From positions 744,001 through 808,000 of the forward strand of contig NZ_JARHUC010000001.1 in the NCBI RefSeq assembly GCF_029223255.1: a stretch of DNA of 64,000 bases. Reading direction: 5' to 3'. Every line of letters starts with the position of its first letter. The first letter of the stretch is position 1. The stretch is from Albimonas marina (GTDB lineage: Bacteria > Pseudomonadota > Alphaproteobacteria > Rhodobacterales > Rhodobacteraceae). The position numbers and the translations under genes were made by a program. Below are positions 1 to 8,455 of the stretch, in pieces. Under the pieces are notes generated by a model. That model searched no databases, was not told the DNA's origin, and was given only the letters and a program-made list of their open reading frames with translations.

Positions 1-482
1 TCCTCGATGCGGGGGCGGTCGGCGGGCAGGGCGGGGCATTCGTCGAAGCACATCACGATGTCCGAGCCCAGCAGGCGCTGGATCTCCATCGAGCGCTCGG
101 GCGTCAGCATGTGCTCCGACCCGTCGACATGGGAGCGGAAGCGCACGCCTTCCTCGGTCAGCTTGCGCAGCTCCGACAGGCTCATCACCTGGAACCCGCC
201 CGAGTCGGTCAGGATCGGCCGCTCCCAGTCCATGAACCGGTGCAGGCCGCCCAGGTTGTGGATGCGCTCGGCGCCCGGGCGCAACATCAGGTGGTAGGTG
301 TTGCCCAGCAGGATGTCCGCGCCCGTCTCGCGCACGGACGACGGCAGCATCGCCTTCACCGTGGCGGCGGTGCCGACGGGCATGAAGGCGGGGGTGCGGA
401 TCTCGCCCCGCGGGGTCGTCAGCGTGCCGCGGCGGGCGCGGCCGTCGCGGGCGTGGATGTCGAAGCGGATGCCGCTGGCCAT
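1..482 (-). CDS. tgt: Queuine tRNA-ribosyltransferase (Tgt), N-terminal part, cut by window edge
   Basis: Tgt exchanges guanine-34 for preQ1/queuine in tRNAs with GUN anticodons, in the cytoplasm. Reading leftward from ATG at 482, about 160 residues are present. They include the family hallmarks [14 protein letters not shown] (about 32-45), [11 protein letters not shown] (60-70) and [11 protein letters not shown] (92-102; the Asp is the conserved base-recognition/acid-base residue), then FDECP (146-150). The catalytic nucleophile Asp and the zinc site lie beyond the window edge. The start is supported by its position directly before the conserved FDIHARDG segment. The neighbour upstream on the same strand is the RTX-type gene. 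Identification is certain; only completeness is unknown. Confidence 0.93.
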   Translation of the reverse strand, partial: MASGIRFDIHARDGRARRGTLTTPRGEIRTPAFMPVGTAATVKAMLPSSVRETGADILLGNTYHLMLRPGAERIHNLGGLHRFMDWERPILTDSGGFQVMSLSELRKLTEEGVRFRSHVDGSEHMLTPERSMEIQRLLGSDIVMCFDECPALPADRPRIE

Positions 483-633
483 GGGGTCCTCCGGGGCGTC
501 GGAAGGGCGCCTCTTAGCGCCGGAGGGGGATTCTGGCCAGACGTGGGGGCCGCGGGCGACGTGCACGATCCGTGCAGACGCGCGTGCAGACGGCCGTTGC
601 GTCCGGCCATCGCGCGCTCCTCGGCGCGGCCCC

Positions 634-1923
634 TCAGAAGATGAATTCGGCGCCCCCGTACTGGGCCACGAACAGCCCCTGCAGCTCCAGCGAGCCGGAG
701 CCCCCCAGCGCGTCGAGGTCGATGATCGAGCCGCCGGCGACGTCGTGCGCCGCCGCCTGGACCTGGGCGACCTTGCCGGCGCCGGTGATCGACAGGCGGG
801 TCAGGTCCACCACGTCGATCTCGTTCTCGAAGTCGGTGACCGTGTCGTCGCCGCTCTTCTTGCCGATCACGAACAGGTCCGACAGCGAGCCGCCGGTCAT
901 CTCGTCGTCGCCGCCGCCGCCCACGATGGTGTCCTTGCCGGCGCCGCCGCGCAGGATGTCGTCGCCGCCCTTGCCGCGCAGGGTGTCGAAGCCGTCGCCG
1001 CCCACGAAATCGTCCGCGCCCTCGCCGCCGACCAGGGTGTCGTTGCCCTCCTTGCCGGAGACGAGCCCGTCGACCACGCCGTCGGCCTGGCCGCGGTAGA
1101 CGTCGTTGCCCGCGCCCAGGTCCAGGTCGCCCCAGATCGCGCCGCCGCGGTTGCGCACCGTGTCCGCCGACTCGCCGGTGAAGACGTCGCCGAAGATCGA
1201 CCCGCCGTTGTTGCGCAGCAGGTCGAACCCGTCGCGCAGGTCGATGGTCCCCTCGATGGTCCCCGAATTCAGCAGCCGGTCGTCCGAGTCGTAGATCCGC
1301 ACCAGGCCCACGATCAGCCCGGTGTTCATCACCAGCGTCGCGGCGCTGCCGCTCATCTGCACGCCGAAGCCGCTGCCGGCCGAGATGGAGCCATGGTTGC
1401 GCAGCTGCAGCAGCGAGGAGGAATCGCTCTGGTCGTAGAGGTCCACGCCGCCGGTGGCGTTGCCGACCGAGCTGGTGGCGATGGTCCCGTAGTTGTCGAT
1501 CCGGGCGTTGGCCGAGTCGATCGCGACGCCGTCGTTGGTGTTCGAGGTGATCTGGCCGGTGTTCGTCAGCCGGAATCCCTGGCCGGTCTGGTGGGTCAGG
1601 CCGGTCGACTCGCCGTGGATATGGCCGGCGTTGACGACCGAGATGTAGGTTCCCAGCGAGCGGACGCCGCCGAAGCCCCCGGACAGCCGCCCGCCCTCCA
1701 TCACCGCCAGCGAGCCGGTGTTCCAGGTTCCGAAGTTGACGGCGTACTGGTCGGCGAAGACCTCGCCCGCCACGAAGATCGAGGCGTAGATGCCCCCCGC
1801 CTCGATCGCGTTGTCGTTGGTCGAGGCGACGGTCGCCCCCTCGGACAGGAAAAACTCGTCGGACGCCGCCACCGTTTCGCGCACGCCGGCGCCGACGCTG
1901 TCGGTCGTTCTGATCACCGCCAT
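634..1923 (-). CDS. RTX-type calcium-binding protein with beta-helix-like N-terminal repeats
   Basis: A 429-residue protein. The first two thirds consist of irregular Gly/Asn/Thr-rich repeats (for example [34 protein letters not shown]) that look like a right-handed beta-helix. Residues about 280-375 hold nonapeptide RTX repeats of the GGxGxDxLx type ([32 protein letters not shown]), which in other RTX proteins bind calcium after export. There is no N-terminal signal peptide, as expected for type I secretion with a C-terminal signal; the tail ends in AEFIF. No type I secretion genes are nearby. The start at 1923 has a GGAGAGG ribosome site just upstream; longer frames to the right lack one. 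Probably a secreted surface or S-layer-like protein; the exact role is unknown. Confidence 0.8.
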   Translation of the reverse strand: MAVIRTTDSVGAGVRETVAASDEFFLSEGATVASTNDNAIEAGGIYASIFVAGEVFADQYAVNFGTWNTGSLAVMEGGRLSGGFGGVRSLGTYISVVNAGHIHGESTGLTHQTGQGFRLTNTGQITSNTNDGVAIDSANARIDNYGTIATSSVGNATGGVDLYDQSDSSSLLQLRNHGSISAGSGFGVQMSGSAATLVMNTGLIVGLVRIYDSDDRLLNSGTIEGTIDLRDGFDLLRNNGGSIFGDVFTGESADTVRNRGGAIWGDLDLGAGNDVYRGQADGVVDGLVSGKEGNDTLVGGEGADDFVGGDGFDTLRGKGGDDILRGGAGKDTIVGGGGDDEMTGGSLSDLFVIGKKSGDDTVTDFENEIDVVDLTRLSITGAGKVAQVQAAAHDVAGGSIIDLDALGGSGSLELQGLFVAQYGGAEFIF

Positions 1924-2127
1924 GGGACCTCTCCCCTGGACCCTCCTCCGCCGCGCAGGGACGCGCCGACCGGGACCTCGCGCACCCGGCCTGCCGCCCT
2001 CCGGAGAGAACTTCCGCTGCGTAAGATCGCACGGCTCGGCGCGCGGCGCCACGCGCTTGCGCGCCCTCCTTTACCGACCGCAACCGATTTCCTATGTTGC
2101 GGCCCAAGCCTCATGGAGCCGCCGACA

Positions 2128-2493
2128 ATGACCCTTCAAAGCGATCCGCCGGTCGAGGGCGAGCCGCTCGTCGGCCCTTCGACGACCGAGCATCCCCTCT
2201 ATGATTCCATCGTCGAGGGGATCCGCACCGTCTACGACCCCGAGATTCCGGTGAACATCTACGACCTCGGGCTGGTCTACCGGATCGCCGTGGACGACGA
2301 GAACAACGTCGAGATCGACATGACCCTGACCGCGCCGGGCTGCCCGGTGGCGGGCGAGATGCCGGGCTGGGTCGCCGACGCGGTCGAGCCGATCGCCGGC
2401 GTGAAGACGGTGAACGTCCAGCTCGTCTGGGACCCGCCCTGGGGCATGGACATGCTCTCGGACGAGGCCAAGCTGGAGTTGGGCTTCATGTGA
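2128..2493 (+). CDS. SufT/MIP18-family (DUF59) Fe-S assembly protein
   Basis: A 121-residue protein of the MIP18/DUF59 (PaaD-like) family, which helps to mature or insert Fe-S clusters. The hallmark motif TVYDPEIPVNIYDLGLVY occupies about residues 35-52, and TLTAPGCPVAGEM carries the conserved Cys. The C-terminus (WDPPWGMDMLSDEAKLELGFM) is typical of SUF-associated members in alphaproteobacteria. ATG at 2128 has a GGAG nine bases upstream; an in-frame ATG at 2113 would add five residues but lacks a ribosome site. No suf operon is adjacent, but an A-type Fe-S carrier lies about 1.5 kb downstream on the same strand, on the other side of chrA. Confidence 0.88.
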   Translation: MTLQSDPPVEGEPLVGPSTTEHPLYDSIVEGIRTVYDPEIPVNIYDLGLVYRIAVDDENNVEIDMTLTAPGCPVAGEMPGWVADAVEPIAGVKTVNVQLVWDPPWGMDMLSDEAKLELGFM

Positions 2494-2499
2494 CGATCG

Positions 2500-2517
2500 G
2501 GGGGGCCGCGGCCCCCC
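2500..2517. terminator. GC-only palindrome after the SufT-like gene
   Basis: A perfect 18-bp palindrome (GGGGGGCCGCGGCCCCCC) starts seven bases after the stop of the SufT-like gene and lies between two convergent genes. It could form a strong hairpin, but no T-tract follows, so calling it a terminator is an inference. Confidence 0.45.
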
Positions 2518-2522
2518 GCTTC

Positions 2523-2570
2523 GTGTCCGGGGGCCTGCGTGTCCGGGGGCCTGCGTGTCCGGGGGCCTGC
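2523..2570. repeat. Three tandem copies of a 16-bp unit
   Basis: GTGTCCGGGGGCCTGC is repeated exactly three times head to tail (2523-2538, 2539-2554, 2555-2570), in the gap between the convergent SufT-like and chrA genes and ending seven bases before the chrA stop codon. Identical copies suggest recent slippage expansion. No function is evident. Confidence 0.9.
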
Positions 2571-2577
2571 GCCGCGT

Positions 2578-3870
2578 TCAGCCCAGCAGCCCCGCCCAGC
2601 CGGCGGCCTGGCCCAGCCCGGCCGCGCCCAGCACCACCAGCGGCGGGGAGATCCGCCACGGCCCCAGCGCCAGCCAGGCGGCGAGGGCGATGACGAAGCC
2701 CGCGGGCTCGGCCGCGCCGCGGGCGAAGACCGGGTCGTAGAGGGCGGCGAGCAGCAGCCCCACCACCGCCGCGTTCACCCCCGCCAGCGCCGCCCGGGCG
2801 CCGGGACGGGCGCGCAGGCCGGCCCAGAACGGCAGGACGCCGATCGCCAGCACCGCGCCCGGCAGGAAGATCGCGACCAGGCTGACCGCCGCGGCGCCCG
2901 CGCCGCCCGAGGCCTGGCCCAGGAAGGCGGCGAAGGCGAAGAGCGGCCCCGGCACGGCCTGCGCCGCGCCGTAGCCGGCCACGAAGGTCTCGGCGTCCAG
3001 CCAGCCGCGCCCGACCGTCTCCGCCTCCAGCAGCGGCAGCACGACGTGCCCGCCTCCGAAGACCAGCGCGCCGGCGCGGTAGAAGGCGTCGGCATGGGCG
3101 GCGAGCGGGCCCAGCCCCGCCGCCAGCGGCAGCAGCGCCAGCAGGAGCGCCGCGAGGACGAGGCAGGCGGCGCCGGCGGCGCGCGACAGGGGGGCGGGGA
3201 GGGCGCCCGCCTCCGGTTCCGCCGGGGGGGCGGCCCAGCCCCGGCCCGCCGCGAGACCGGCGAGCGCCCCCACCGCGATGGCGCCGAGCTGCCCCGCCAC
3301 GCCCGGCGCCAGCAGCGCCAGCGCCGCGGCCGCCGCCGCCAGCGCCTGGCGCGCCCGGTCGGGGGCGAGCGTGCGCCCCATCCCCAGCGCGGCCTGGGCC
3401 ACCACCGCCACGGCCGCGGCCTTCACGCCCGCCAGCCAGCCGGCGCCCGCCGCATCCAGCGCCCCGACGCCCGCCGCGAAGGCCGCCAGCGCCAGGGCCG
3501 AGGGCAGGGTGAAGGCCGCCCAGGCCGCCAGCGCCCCCGGCAGGCCCGCGCGCAGCATCCCCAGCGCGAGGCCCACCTGGCTCGACGCCGGGCCGGGCAG
3601 GAACTGGCACAGCGCCACGAGCTCGGCATAGGCGGCCTCGTCCACCCAGCCGCGGCGGCGCACCAGCGCCTCGCGGAAATAGCCCAGGTGGGCGACGGGG
3701 CCGCCGAAGCTGGTCAGGCCCAGGCGCAGGAACGCCGCGAAGACCTCGGCGGCGGAGCCGGCCGGGCGGGGGGCGGCGGGCGTCTCCGGGCGCGCCCCGG
3801 CCTCCGGCGCGGCGGGGGGCGGCCGGGTCCCGTCCGGGCGGGGCGGCGGCGTCGGATCGGCGCTCGGCAT
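2578..3870 (-). CDS. chrA: Chromate transporter (ChrA, CHR family)
   Basis: A 430-residue inner-membrane protein of the CHR family, which exports chromate or a related anion. It is the long, two-domain form: the first CHR unit has LRLGLTSFGGPVAHLGYF (about 52-69) and FLPGPASSQ, and the second repeats the pattern with YRAGALVFGGGHVVLPLL and AQAVPGPLFAFAAFLG. About ten hydrophobic segments are visible. The first 40 residues are a Pro/Ala-rich cytoplasmic leader; ATG at 3870 has AAAGGG upstream, and the frame extends another 20 residues upstream without a ribosome site. It stands alone, convergent with the SufT-like gene, with no chrB regulator nearby, so a housekeeping anion role is as likely as chromate resistance. 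Confidence 0.9.
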   Translation of the reverse strand: MPSADPTPPPRPDGTRPPPAAPEAGARPETPAAPRPAGSAAEVFAAFLRLGLTSFGGPVAHLGYFREALVRRRGWVDEAAYAELVALCQFLPGPASSQVGLALGMLRAGLPGALAAWAAFTLPSALALAAFAAGVGALDAAGAGWLAGVKAAAVAVVAQAALGMGRTLAPDRARQALAAAAAALALLAPGVAGQLGAIAVGALAGLAAGRGWAAPPAEPEAGALPAPLSRAAGAACLVLAALLLALLPLAAGLGPLAAHADAFYRAGALVFGGGHVVLPLLEAETVGRGWLDAETFVAGYGAAQAVPGPLFAFAAFLGQASGGAGAAAVSLVAIFLPGAVLAIGVLPFWAGLRARPGARAALAGVNAAVVGLLLAALYDPVFARGAAEPAGFVIALAAWLALGPWRISPPLVVLGAAGLGQAAGWAGLLG

Positions 3871-4025
3871 GGGGGCCCTTTCATCGGCGGCGTGCCGCGC
3901 ATACATGCATCGGGCGGGCGGAGCGTCCAATGACGCTTCGATGACGGCCGCCGGCGCGTCGGCGCGTCGCCTTGCGGCGACGTCCCGCGACCGGTAGATT
4001 CCAAGCGTTGTTCGAGGAGACGTCC

Positions 4026-4382
4026 ATGTTCGGCATTCCCGGCAAATCCCCCGTGACGCTGACCCCCGCGGCGGCGGCGCATGTGCGCAAGCTGATGTCC
4101 AAGGCCTCCGACGGCGCGGCGGGCCTGCGCATCGGCGTGCGCAAGGGCGGCTGCGCGGGCATGGAATACACCATGGACTTCGCCGCCGCGCCCGAGCCCA
4201 ACGACGAGGTGGTCGAGCAGGACGGCGCCCGGGTGATGATCGCCCCGATGGCGCAGATGTTCCTGTTCGGGACCGAGATCGACTACCGGACCTCGCTGCT
4301 CGAATCGGGCTTCGTGTTCAACAACCCCAACGTGACCGAGAGCTGCGGCTGCGGCGAGTCGGTGAAATTCGGGAACGCCTGA
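4026..4382 (+). CDS. A-type Fe-S cluster carrier (HesB/IscA/SufA family)
   Basis: A 118-residue A-type carrier that holds and passes on Fe-S clusters. The three conserved cysteines are present: GGCAGM (about Cys42) and the C-terminal ESCGCGES pair (about Cys109/111). SPVTLTPAAAAHVRKL opens the fold. ATG at 4026 follows a GAGGAGA ribosome site. It is spaced by 2 bp from the TfoX-like gene behind it, so the two are probably co-transcribed. It belongs functionally with the SufT-like gene at 2128. Which of SufA, IscA or ErpA it corresponds to cannot be decided from the sequence. Confidence 0.92.
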   Translation: MFGIPGKSPVTLTPAAAAHVRKLMSKASDGAAGLRIGVRKGGCAGMEYTMDFAAAPEPNDEVVEQDGARVMIAPMAQMFLFGTEIDYRTSLLESGFVFNNPNVTESCGCGESVKFGNA

Positions 4383-4384
4383 AC

Positions 4385-4723
4385 ATGGCCGTCAATCCGG
4401 ACCTCGCCGACTGGGCGAGCGACATGTTCGGCCAGCTCGGCGAGATTTCGGTCAAGGCGATGTTCGGCGGCGCCGGCATCTACTGCGACGGGGTGATGTT
4501 CGCGCTGATCGGGCGCGACGACGAGATCTATCTCAAGGCCGAGGGCGTGCTGGCCAGCGCGCTGCGGGCCGGCGGCTCGACCCCCTTCACCTACACGCGC
4601 GACGGCGCCGCCCGGACCATGGGCTACTGGCGCATCCCCGAGGACGGTCTCGACGATCCGGAGGAGGCCTGCATGTGGGCCTCCCGCTCGCTCGACATCG
4701 CGCGCGCGGCCCAGCGGGGCTGA
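4385..4723 (+). CDS. TfoX N-terminal domain protein
   Basis: A 112-residue protein consisting only of the TfoX/Sxy N-terminal domain: ISVKAMFGGAGIYCDGVMFALIG near residues 20-42 and a closing DGLDDPEEACMWASRSLDIAR segment. TfoX/Sxy proteins regulate competence in gammaproteobacteria; stand-alone N-domains in alphaproteobacteria are uncharacterised. It starts 2 bp after the A-type carrier stop, which implies translational coupling. Confidence 0.87.
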   Translation: MAVNPDLADWASDMFGQLGEISVKAMFGGAGIYCDGVMFALIGRDDEIYLKAEGVLASALRAGGSTPFTYTRDGAARTMGYWRIPEDGLDDPEEACMWASRSLDIARAAQRG

Positions 4724-4862
4724 GCCCGGGCCCGACGTCCGGGCGTCCCCGTCTCCGTTTCCCCCTCCTGCATCGCCGCCCGCGGCGCCGCGCGGCCTTT
4801 CTCATGGGCCCCGGCTGCGCTAGGTCCCTGAGCACTGGGATCCATCACGAACGGGAGAGGTC

Positions 4863-5606
4863 ATGGGCCGCCGCAAGCTCGCCGCCGGGAACTGGAAGAT
4901 GAACGGGCTCGCCGCCCAGCTCGCCGAGATCGACGCGCTCGTCGCCGCGTGCCCGACCCCGGGCTGCGACGTGCTGATCTGCCCGCCCGCCACGCTGCTG
5001 GCCCCGATGGCCCAGCGGGCCGCGGGCTCGGCCGTGGCCGTGGGCGGCCAGGACTGCCACGCGAAGGAGAGCGGCGCGCACACCGGCGACGTTTCGGCCG
5101 CGATGCTCAAGGACGCCGGCGCGGCCTACGTGATCCTCGGCCATTCCGAGCGGCGCGCCGACCATGGCGAGAGCGACGCGGACGTGCGCGCCAAGACCGA
5201 GGCCGCCTGGGCCGCGGACCTGGTCGCCATCGTCTGCGTGGGCGAGACCGAGGCCCAGCGCGACGCCGGCGAGGCGCTGTCGGTGGTGGGCGGCCAGCTC
5301 GCGGGCTCGCTGCCCGACGGCGCGACGGCGGCGAACACCGTGATCGCCTACGAGCCGGTCTGGGCCATCGGCACCGGCCGCACCCCGTCGAACGACGACA
5401 TCGCCGAGATGCACTCCCACATGCGCGCCCGCCTGAAAGAGCGGTTCGGCGCCGAGGCCGACGGGATGCGCCTGCTCTACGGCGGCTCGGTGAAGCCGGG
5501 CAACGCGGCCGAGATCTTCGGGCTGGCCGACGTCGACGGCGGGCTGGTCGGGGGCGCGAGCCTGAAGGCCGCCGATTTCGCCGGGATCGTCGCCGCCGCG
5601 GGCTGA
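4863..5606 (+). CDS. tpiA: Triosephosphate isomerase
   Basis: TpiA interconverts dihydroxyacetone phosphate and glyceraldehyde 3-phosphate in glycolysis and gluconeogenesis. The 247-residue length is normal. Active-site residues are visible: Asn10 and Lys12 (AAGNWKMNG), His94 (ILGHSERR), Glu164 ([11 protein letters not shown]), and the phosphate-binding loop ([22 protein letters not shown]). The start has GGGAGAGGTC just upstream. A strong terminator hairpin lies about 70 bp downstream. Confidence 0.98.
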   Translation: MGRRKLAAGNWKMNGLAAQLAEIDALVAACPTPGCDVLICPPATLLAPMAQRAAGSAVAVGGQDCHAKESGAHTGDVSAAMLKDAGAAYVILGHSERRADHGESDADVRAKTEAAWAADLVAIVCVGETEAQRDAGEALSVVGGQLAGSLPDGATAANTVIAYEPVWAIGTGRTPSNDDIAEMHSHMRARLKERFGAEADGMRLLYGGSVKPGNAAEIFGLADVDGGLVGGASLKAADFAGIVAAAG

Positions 5607-5677
5607 GGCGCCCGCGAACACGCGTTCCGGGCCAGGCGCCCGGGGCGCGGGACGATCAATCCTCCGAGGCGGAACGG

Positions 5678-5713
5678 AAACGGGCCGCGGGGTCCCATCC
5701 CCGCGGCCCGTTT
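5678..5713. terminator. Bidirectional terminator between tpiA and the HHH protein
   Basis: A 15-bp perfect stem (AAACGGGCCGCGGGG at 5678-5692 with its complement at 5699-5713) and a 6-base loop. The stem begins with AAA and ends with TTT, so it can serve both convergent genes. Confidence 0.85.
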
Positions 5714-5751
5714 CGATCTCAAGGCACCCCCAGCGTTCGCTGGCGTTCGGT

Positions 5752-6366
5752 TCAGCTGCCCAGCAGGGCGCTGGCCTGGCCCACCCAGTCGTCGCGGACC
5801 GAGCGGCCGCGGAAGGCGGTCAGGTTCTGATCGACCCACTCCAGGTTCGCCTCGGTCAGCGAGGCCATCTGGGCGAAGGTGTAGAGGCCCATGCCGTTCA
5901 GCTCGCGCTCGAGCTTCGGGCCGATCCCCTTGATCTGCTTGAGGTCGTCGGCCGCGGCCGGCGCGGTCGCGTAGAGCAGGGCGGGCGCGCCGTCGGCGGC
6001 CGCCTCGGTCATCTCCGTCGCCGTCTCGGCGGCGGTATCCACCGCCGTGGCGACGATCTCGGCCGTGGTCTCGGCCGCCGTGGCCGCGACCTCGGCCGCC
6101 GCCTTCGCGGGGGCCGTCGCGGCCTCGACCGCGTCCTCGACCGGCTGGGCCGCCTTGGGCTTGCGGGCCTTGGGGGCCGGCGCCGGGGTCGGCTCCGCCG
6201 TCGCGGGCTTGGGCACGAAGGCGAAGGGGTCGAAGCCGGTCGCCGCCGTGAAGCGATAGGGCACGCCGAAGAAGGGCGCGAAGGGCGAGAAGCTGAGAAG
6301 GTAGTCCTTCAGGCTCTCGTCCTCGCGCTTCAGGATCGAAACGCCGAGCTTGTAGTCCGCCATCAT
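5752..6366 (-). CDS. Helix-hairpin-helix protein with Ala-rich linker
   Basis: A 204-residue protein with three parts: an N-terminal segment (about 1-50, YLLSFSPFAPFFGVPYRFTAA) that resembles the start of phasin-like or small complex-I-associated proteins, a low-complexity Ala/Thr/Glu/Pro linker (about 55-130) with probable coiled-coil character, and a C-terminal helix-hairpin-helix domain (DDLKQIKGIGPKLERELN and LYTFAQMASLT). The C-terminal domain is the type annotated in alphaproteobacteria next to NADH dehydrogenase subunits (NuoE C-terminal extension and 21-kDa-like proteins). Two adjacent ATG codons lie at 6366 and 6363; a CGAGG site lies upstream. The function is not known. Confidence 0.75.
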   Translation of the reverse strand: MMADYKLGVSILKREDESLKDYLLSFSPFAPFFGVPYRFTAATGFDPFAFVPKPATAEPTPAPAPKARKPKAAQPVEDAVEAATAPAKAAAEVAATAAETTAEIVATAVDTAAETATEMTEAAADGAPALLYATAPAAADDLKQIKGIGPKLERELNGMGLYTFAQMASLTEANLEWVDQNLTAFRGRSVRDDWVGQASALLGS

Positions 6367-6522
6367 CGCGAAACCTCGGTCCCTTTGCTTTGCTGCATTG
6401 CGGGGTGATCCTACGGCAGCCGATTGTGCAATGCAACATCGGCGCGCCCGGATCGCGTATCGCGACGGTGCGGCGCAGCGTCTCGCCCCTCGGTTGCGGG
6501 CCAAGCGGCGGGGCGTGCACGC

Positions 6523-6555
6523 AAAAAGGCGGACGCCGCGGGCGCGGCGTCCGCC
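6523..6555 (-). terminator. Rho-independent terminator of the DUF6456 gene
   Basis: On the minus strand a 12-13-bp GC-rich stem (GGCGGACGCCGCG arms at 6528-6540 and 6543-6555) is followed directly by TTTTT. It lies about 22 bp after the stop of the DUF6456 gene. Confidence 0.85.
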
Positions 6556-6577
6556 GGATCGGGGGCGGCGGCGCGCC

Positions 6578-7858
6578 TCAGGCGGCGCCGCGACGGCTCC
6601 GGCCGGTCCCGCCCGCCTGCGCCTCGGCGGCGGCGGGGGCGAATCCGTAGTGCTCGGCCAGGCGCGACAGCGCGATCTTGAGCACCACCTTGCCCGAGCG
6701 CGCGGCCCAGCCCATCCGCCGCTCCGTCGCCTCCAGCCCCTCGAGGAAGCAGCAGGCGCGCAGCACGGCGTCGTTGAGCCCGGGGCCGAGCGCGGCCAGC
6801 GCCTCGGCCACCTTGCGCCGGGCGGTCGCGGGCCCCTCCGAGGGCTCGCTTCCGCCGCCGCGGCCGGGCTCGCCCGGGGTGAGGAAGCGCCGCCAGTCCT
6901 GGGTGATGCGCGGGCCCATCTGGGCGCGTTCGAAATCCTCGCGCAGGCGCTCGCCCGCGGCGATCTCGGAAGGGGTGAGGAAGGCCTTGCCGTCCGGGCC
7001 CCGGCGCCGGGCCAGCCAGCCCAGCGGCGTCTCGCCGAGGTTCACCACCAGGTCGCGCGCGGTCCCGTCCTCGACCACCCGGCGGCTGCCGGGGAGCTGG
7101 TGCTGGCGGGCGAAGACCGAGGGCGCCTCGGCCAGGCCCGGCGGGGGGGAGGGCTGCTCGGCCCGGCGGCGGCGCTGGTCGCCGTCCTCGCCCAGGGTGC
7201 GCCGCAGCCAGGAGCGGCCGGCCGAGGTGATCTCGTAGCGCGCCATCGAGGAGCCGCTGTGCACGCAGCCGATCCAGTCGCGCGCGGCGAAGGCGCGGGC
7301 CATCTCCAGCGGCGTGCGGGCGAGCGTGACCAGCGCGTCCTCGGACTTGCGGAATACGCAGGCGACCTGCGCCCCGCGGGCCAGCGCCAGGAAGGCGCGC
7401 GGCTCGCACAGGCGGCGCAGGATGCGGCGGGCCTCCTTGTCGACGGCCTCCTCGTCGATGCGGGAGGCGGGCTCGGGGGCGTCTCGGCCGCTCCGGCCCC
7501 GGGCCAGCGCGGGCGCGGCGGCGGCGGCGAGCCCGTCGGCGGGGGGATGGTGGATCTGTGGCAACGCGGTCTCCTTGGCAAGCGGCGCGGGGACGCCGGG
7601 GGCGCGGGCGACGGATTCGATCTCGGACAGGAGATCGTCGAACAGGGGATCGTCGCGCCGCTGCTCGACGCGCCGGACGGCGCGAAGGATCGTGGAGGGG
7701 TGACGCCCCGAGGCCGCCGCGATGCGGCGCAGCGGCTCCCCGCAGGCGACATGGGCGAGGTAGACGGCCGCGTCCTCGGCCCGCAGGGCCGCGCCCCGGG
7801 CGGGCAACCGGGTCGCGGCGAGGTCGCGGCACCTGTGCAACGGATCTGCGGCGGGCAT
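6578..7858 (-). CDS. DUF6456 domain protein with N-terminal helix-turn-helix
   Basis: A 426-residue protein. The N-terminal 60 residues look like an HTH (VACGEPLRRIAAASGRHPSTILRAVRR), and the C-terminal half carries the DUF6456 signature (VVNLGETPLGWLARR and ERLREDFERAQMGPRITQDW), a family seen almost only in Rhodobacterales and relatives. It probably binds DNA. It is divergent from the DUF6477 gene at 8080; these two families are regular neighbours. ATG at 7858 is the first in frame. A terminator follows at 6523-6555. The biological role is not established. Confidence 0.87.
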   Translation of the reverse strand: MPAADPLHRCRDLAATRLPARGAALRAEDAAVYLAHVACGEPLRRIAAASGRHPSTILRAVRRVEQRRDDPLFDDLLSEIESVARAPGVPAPLAKETALPQIHHPPADGLAAAAAPALARGRSGRDAPEPASRIDEEAVDKEARRILRRLCEPRAFLALARGAQVACVFRKSEDALVTLARTPLEMARAFAARDWIGCVHSGSSMARYEITSAGRSWLRRTLGEDGDQRRRRAEQPSPPPGLAEAPSVFARQHQLPGSRRVVEDGTARDLVVNLGETPLGWLARRRGPDGKAFLTPSEIAAGERLREDFERAQMGPRITQDWRRFLTPGEPGRGGGSEPSEGPATARRKVAEALAALGPGLNDAVLRACCFLEGLEATERRMGWAARSGKVVLKIALSRLAEHYGFAPAAAEAQAGGTGRSRRGAA

Positions 7859-8079
7859 GGGGTGATTCCGTCAGGTGAACGATTTTACGTTAATTCACGC
7901 TATGGTTGATTCTTGAACAAGGCGTTAAGCGGCTGTGGACGGATCCGCTTCCGCCTTTGCCGGCAAGGGTTTGTCCCGCAGGCGGGGTGTGGATGGTCCG
8001 CGCGCAGGGGCGCGCTTTCGCGCAACGCCCCTCCGGACGGGGTGAAGATCGGCCTCGACGTTCACCCACGGAGGCGAAA

Positions 8080-8406
8080 ATGAAGCACGCCGTTCTTCCC
8101 GACCCCGCCGGTTTCGAGCCCGTCCTCGCCACGCCCGCGGCGCAGGGCGCCGAGGCGCCCCGCCGGCCCCGCCTGCTGTGGCGCGCGGCCCGCGCCGGCG
8201 CCCGGCTTTATCGTCGGGAGACGCACCTGCGCGCCGCCGCGCCCGGGTTCGACGCCGGCCGCGGCCCGAAGGCGGTGATCGCGAAGCTGGAGGAGCTGGA
8301 GCAGGCCTGCGAGGCGCGCCGACGCGCCCATGCGCCCGAGTACTCGGTGCGCCGCCACGTGCTGCTGCTGTCGGCCCTGCTGGCCGAGCGGGCGGCGCCG
8401 GCCTGA
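8080..8406 (+). CDS. DUF6477 family protein
   Basis: A 108-residue basic protein with PRLLWRAARAGARLYRR near residue 28 and EYSVRRHVLLLSALLAE near the end, the pattern of the DUF6477 family of Rhodobacterales. ATG at 8080 follows CGGAGGCGAAA. It diverges from the DUF6456 gene with a 221-bp shared upstream region that is comparatively AT-rich around 7880-7935 and should hold both promoters. The function is unknown. Confidence 0.83.
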   Translation: MKHAVLPDPAGFEPVLATPAAQGAEAPRRPRLLWRAARAGARLYRRETHLRAAAPGFDAGRGPKAVIAKLEELEQACEARRRAHAPEYSVRRHVLLLSALLAERAAPA

Positions 8407-8415
8407 GCCGCGCGA

Positions 8416-8437
8416 CCCGGCGCGAGGCTGCGCCGGG
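8416..8437. terminator. Hairpin between DUF6477 and mttB-like gene
   Basis: CCCGGCGC and GCGCCGGG form an 8-bp stem with a 6-base loop between two convergent genes. There is no T-tract, so termination activity is an inference. Confidence 0.45.
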
Positions 8438-8455
8438 CGTCAGGTTCGGGCCGGA

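Noticed and set aside
298-2493. A 731-codon plus-strand frame covering tgt, the RTX gene and the SufT-like gene
   Set aside because: Only its last 121 codons (from 2128) are real; the rest is opposite coding sequence with recognisable proteins on the other strand.
2523-2570. CRISPR array
   Set aside because: Units are contiguous without spacers and only 16 bp long; no cas genes in the window.
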